This document shows positions 61,087 through 64,000 of a DNA stretch of 64,000 nucleotides, piece after piece; position 1 is the stretch's first letter, and each line of letters begins with the position of its first letter. The position numbers were made by a program, and so were the translations under genes. Below the pieces are notes generated by a model. It did no database searches. It saw only the letters and a list, made by a program, of their open reading frames with translations, and was not told the origin of the DNA. This stretch comes from Struthio camelus (Eukaryota; Chordata; Aves; Struthioniformes; Struthionidae). The stretch spans positions 5,932,001-5,996,000 of the forward strand of contig NC_090946.1 in the NCBI RefSeq assembly GCF_040807025.1. Direction: 5' to 3'.

Positions 61087-63652
61087 ATATAGAGAAGAAA
61101 GGAAGACAAGGTTGTTTATGAGTGTATTTCACGGAGTAATCCATCGTCAGGTAGGGCAAGGGCTGGGATTAAGTACCTGGATCTTGCTTTCATTTTGTGG
61201 GGCTCAAATTTTTCAAAGCTTCCTCAGAAATGCTGATTACATTTTTACCAATCAGACCAGCCTCATGGAGAGATTCTCTGCCCTAGCTGTGAACAAGGCA
61301 GTCCCAGAAACAGCACAGCTATAGGAGCAAGGTGCTGAGAGCAGAGCTTATTGATTATCTTGGGGTACAGCAGTGCACATCTGAGACGATACAGCAGCTG
61401 AGGCCCAGCTGAAAAATTCAGCATGCTGCTTTGTTGTGCAACACAAACATTCTGGCTGAATTAGAGTTAGTATGTGGATATTTTTAGGTGATGTTAAGTT
61501 TGACATGCAGTTAACACTGTTGGCTTTGCAAATACATATGCTAAACACTGAGTGAGTTCTGCATCTTCCTTCACCTTTTCAGCTAGGTATTTTATGTTAT
61601 TTACTCACTGAGGAAACAGTTAATCTCACCAGAGTTTCTTTGTCCAAAGTGGAGGCTTCTCATCTGAACTCATTGTCTCGTCTCTCTCTTTAGTCTATGA
61701 AAGTGCCTATTTCTACGCAGTCACTAGTAGAGGGAGCCCAAATGACTCATGCAGCGCTGTGTCTGAGGCCCAGGCAGGATGTGGCTTTCTTCAAAAGGCA
61801 CTCTCAGTGGCTGCTTCCTCTCAATATGTCAATGGAAGAAGAGGTGACATTTCACAGTAGCCAACTTTTTAGAACACCAAAGTAGAAAGTGAGAGTTACA
61901 GGTCTGGGTCTATTTCCTGGCTGACAGAGCCAGAGCTTTTGCTTTGTAGGGGAGAGTCCATGACTGCAATGGGACAGGAGGCGAGATCTGGTCCCTCTCC
62001 TTATGACTTATTCTATATTCTATCCACAAATAACTCATGAAAAATACAAAAATATAACACAAGAAGAATTACCATAACTTAATTTGTAGGCATCTGGGAC
62101 TCTTGCTAGATTTTGACTCAATATCAGAAAGGAACTTTTTTAGATAGTCAGGCAATTACCATTTACATGTCCAAATCTTTTCTAAACTTCTAAATCAGCT
62201 AGGATCCCTCTACGATCAGTACATCAGTCAGCTATTCATCTCACCAATTTCAGATGTGAGCACACCTCAGCTTTTGAAGGGAACGAGCAGCCTAGAAGCC
62301 TCCCTCTGAGAAGTCCTGTCTCTTTCAATTAACCATAAAGGCAGCTGAGATGTTTAACTGAGAACCTAAAAAATTAACAGAGAAATCTAAAGCTCTGTGA
62401 AATCTATCCCACAGAGGTTGTACACATTTTTGTGTACCACATTTGGTCTAATGGTTGAAGTGTTCTGACCATCTTGCTAATACTACAACTCACTACTTTG
62501 TGATTTTGCACAAAGTGAACCAACAGGCAAACTTTTTTGAGCTCTCTGGGCATAAACTGCAGATAGTAATATTGCTTTTCCCATCCTGCTCTTTCCTGTG
62601 TATTCAGGCCCTGAAATTTTTTAAAACAGTCTATTGGTTTGTGTTTGTGGTACCCAGAACACGGGCATCATCAATGCCAAACTGACACTTCCGTGCTAAT
62701 ACTATCAAGGACATACCTAGATTTTACAGCTCAGCCGCACTTCAAACACTCTCCAGTCCTGAGCCTCCAAGTGCTCCAACACCGCAGAAGTCTGGATTTC
62801 GATCTCATTGACAAAGATGCCATCACAACCTCTGTCCATCCGTACAAAGGGGCCTTCTTCTCTAATTTTCAGCTGTGTCTTCCAGTCTCTTTCATGATCT
62901 TGGCTAACTCATGTCTGCAATCTGTAATTTCTCTTTAGTGAAAATATGCAAACAAATGAAATACATGTGGTTGCTCATTGTATTGACATGACAGTGAGAA
63001 GTGCGTGAAGACATCAGGGAAGAGATGAAATAATCCTCTTCCCTCCACAGAAAAGAAGAAATATCGTCTCATGCTTGAGTGGCACAGAACAACAGCTCAT
63101 CCCTCAAACTTGAGATTGTGTCAGGACATGCTACTGCAACCATTCACTAATTCAGCTATTAGGATCTGAACTCTCACAAACAACTGAGTTTTCAGCTAAT
63201 ATTTTCAGATCAAACCCGAAGGACGTCATTAAAGTGTCCTTGCGGGAGCCTTTAAACAGATAAACAGAAGTCTGGTCCCCCACAGCAACGTGCACAAAAC
63301 GTGTATGTTTACAGTCCTCAGTTACCCAGTTTACAACAAAATTCTCTGCTTTACTAAGACACAGGAAAGGGAAAGAAGCCCCAGGAGTATTCTGTGTACG
63401 AACTAGCTGAACATCAGTGTCCCTCTATGTACACAGTCTGTGGGACACTGGAAAATCAGGGTTGAAGAGACACCTAAAAGGAACACAGACATCCTAAGGT
63501 AAAAATTCACACATTCAGGGCTATTAAAGAAATTGCTTGCAGTTATTTTTGAGTCAGTCTCCTCTCTCATCCTTCTTTCCCATTGTTTGAGCTGCTGAAT
63601 ATCTTGCATGGAGAGGTGCGGATGCTGTCCCATTCTTTCTGGCTGACTTGTC
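61087..63652. other. Intergenic DNA
   Basis: AT-rich, no supported genes. Confidence 0.5.
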
Positions 63653-64000
63653 TGTCGGAGAACAACGGGAGACAAGCACATCCGATGATGATCAACAAGT
63701 CTCAGTTTATTCAGAATTATCTTATTACTTATATAACAGAGTTAATTAGCTCATACATATTGCAAAAGCCAAGCTCCTTATAGGTGGATACAGTAGAAGG
63801 CTATGAATCTTTTCCCAAGACACTAGTAGCAAGTCATGTACCTTTCCCAGGACACTAGTAGCAAGTCATGTACTTTTCTCAAGACACTAGTATCTACATT
63901 ATTTTTCTAGTTTCTAAACCAAGGTCCTGCATTCTGTGTCTAACTACATTTAAGCAGGTCTTGTGATCTTGTCGTCATGCCCCTTGTCCCGTAGCCAGTA
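63653..64000 (-). mobile_element. Probable retroviral LTR fragment, cut by the window edge
   Basis: Begins TGTCGGAGAACAACGGGAGA and has an antisense poly(A) signal (TTTATT near 63,706), the layout of an avian endogenous retrovirus LTR read in reverse. A 31-bp direct repeat (ACACTAGTAGCAAGTCATGT, twice, plus a partial third) at about 63,818-63,896 would be in U3. Only part is in the window and no internal genes are visible, so family and age cannot be set. Treated as a fossil. Confidence 0.45.
63818..63896. repeat. 31-bp tandem repeat inside the LTR-like stretch
   Basis: CCCAAGACACTAGTAGCAAG and its repeats: two full copies and one partial, with few mismatches. Confidence 0.9.

Noticed and set aside
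26620-63650. Retroviral internal genes or DNA transposon terminal repeats in the OR cluster
   Set aside because: I looked for RT, integrase, capsid and transposase motifs and long terminal inverted repeats and saw none I could support.
1-64000. tRNA, rRNA or snRNA genes
   Set aside because: No cloverleaf-compatible A/B-box pairs or conserved small-RNA cores were found by eye.

Overview
The window looks like nuclear DNA of a bird, or less likely another sauropsid. The evidence is 5'-truncated CR1 LINEs ending in the usual 8-bp tail repeats, a Maestro-heat-like (MROH) gene with very short introns in GC-rich DNA, and a cluster of single-exon class II olfactory receptor (OR) genes. No prokaryotic, plasmid or phage feature is visible. 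All gene names rest on motif recognition; no database search was possible.

Left part, GC-rich (1 to about 26.6 kb). A minus-strand MROH-family gene fills 142-11,553. I could join 20 exons with canonical splice sites and fully compatible phases, giving 1,083 codons from the ATG at 10,939 to the last exon in the window; the 3' end lies beyond base 1. Its second exon carries an in-frame 90-bp (30-residue) acidic tandem repeat. Upstream lie a minus-strand CR1 piece, an exon-like minus-strand ORF ending at a poly(A) signal (13,069-13,167), and a roughly 30-bp GC-rich minisatellite split by a plus-strand CR1 (14,573-15,708). A CpG island (about 15.95-17.1 kb) has three inverted CCAAT boxes, an NRF1-like site and an AAGATGGCGGC start context. 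Then come an imperfect palindrome with 110-bp arms (18,653-18,902) and a 3.8-kb array of 31-bp units (19,590-23,405). The last two exons of an apparent ATAD2-family gene (25,013-25,361, minus) follow, then a second block of the 31-bp array that is a diverged, rearranged copy of part of the first.

Right part, AT-richer (26.6-64 kb). Base composition changes sharply where the second array block ends. Five OR genes with full-length frames lie here: 31,645(+), 37,306(-), 43,048(+), 49,411(-) and 61,038(-). There are also a degenerate OR pseudogene (28.2-29.1 kb), an OR with one frameshift and a lost DRY motif (53.7-54.6 kb), and a 32-codon OR C-terminal fragment (51.4-51.5 kb). Several OR coding exons have a good acceptor a few bases to about 140 bases upstream, which fits the usual separate 5'-UTR exon. 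Old CR1 tails and a probable LTR fragment at the right edge complete the region.

The genes do not form a pathway. The MROH gene encodes a HEAT-repeat scaffold of poorly known role. The ORs are odorant GPCRs, each expected to be expressed monogenically in olfactory neurons. The most unusual content is the set of GC-rich tandem repeats (30, 31 and 90 bp) packed between the MROH gene and the OR cluster, with apparent gene ends stranded among them.
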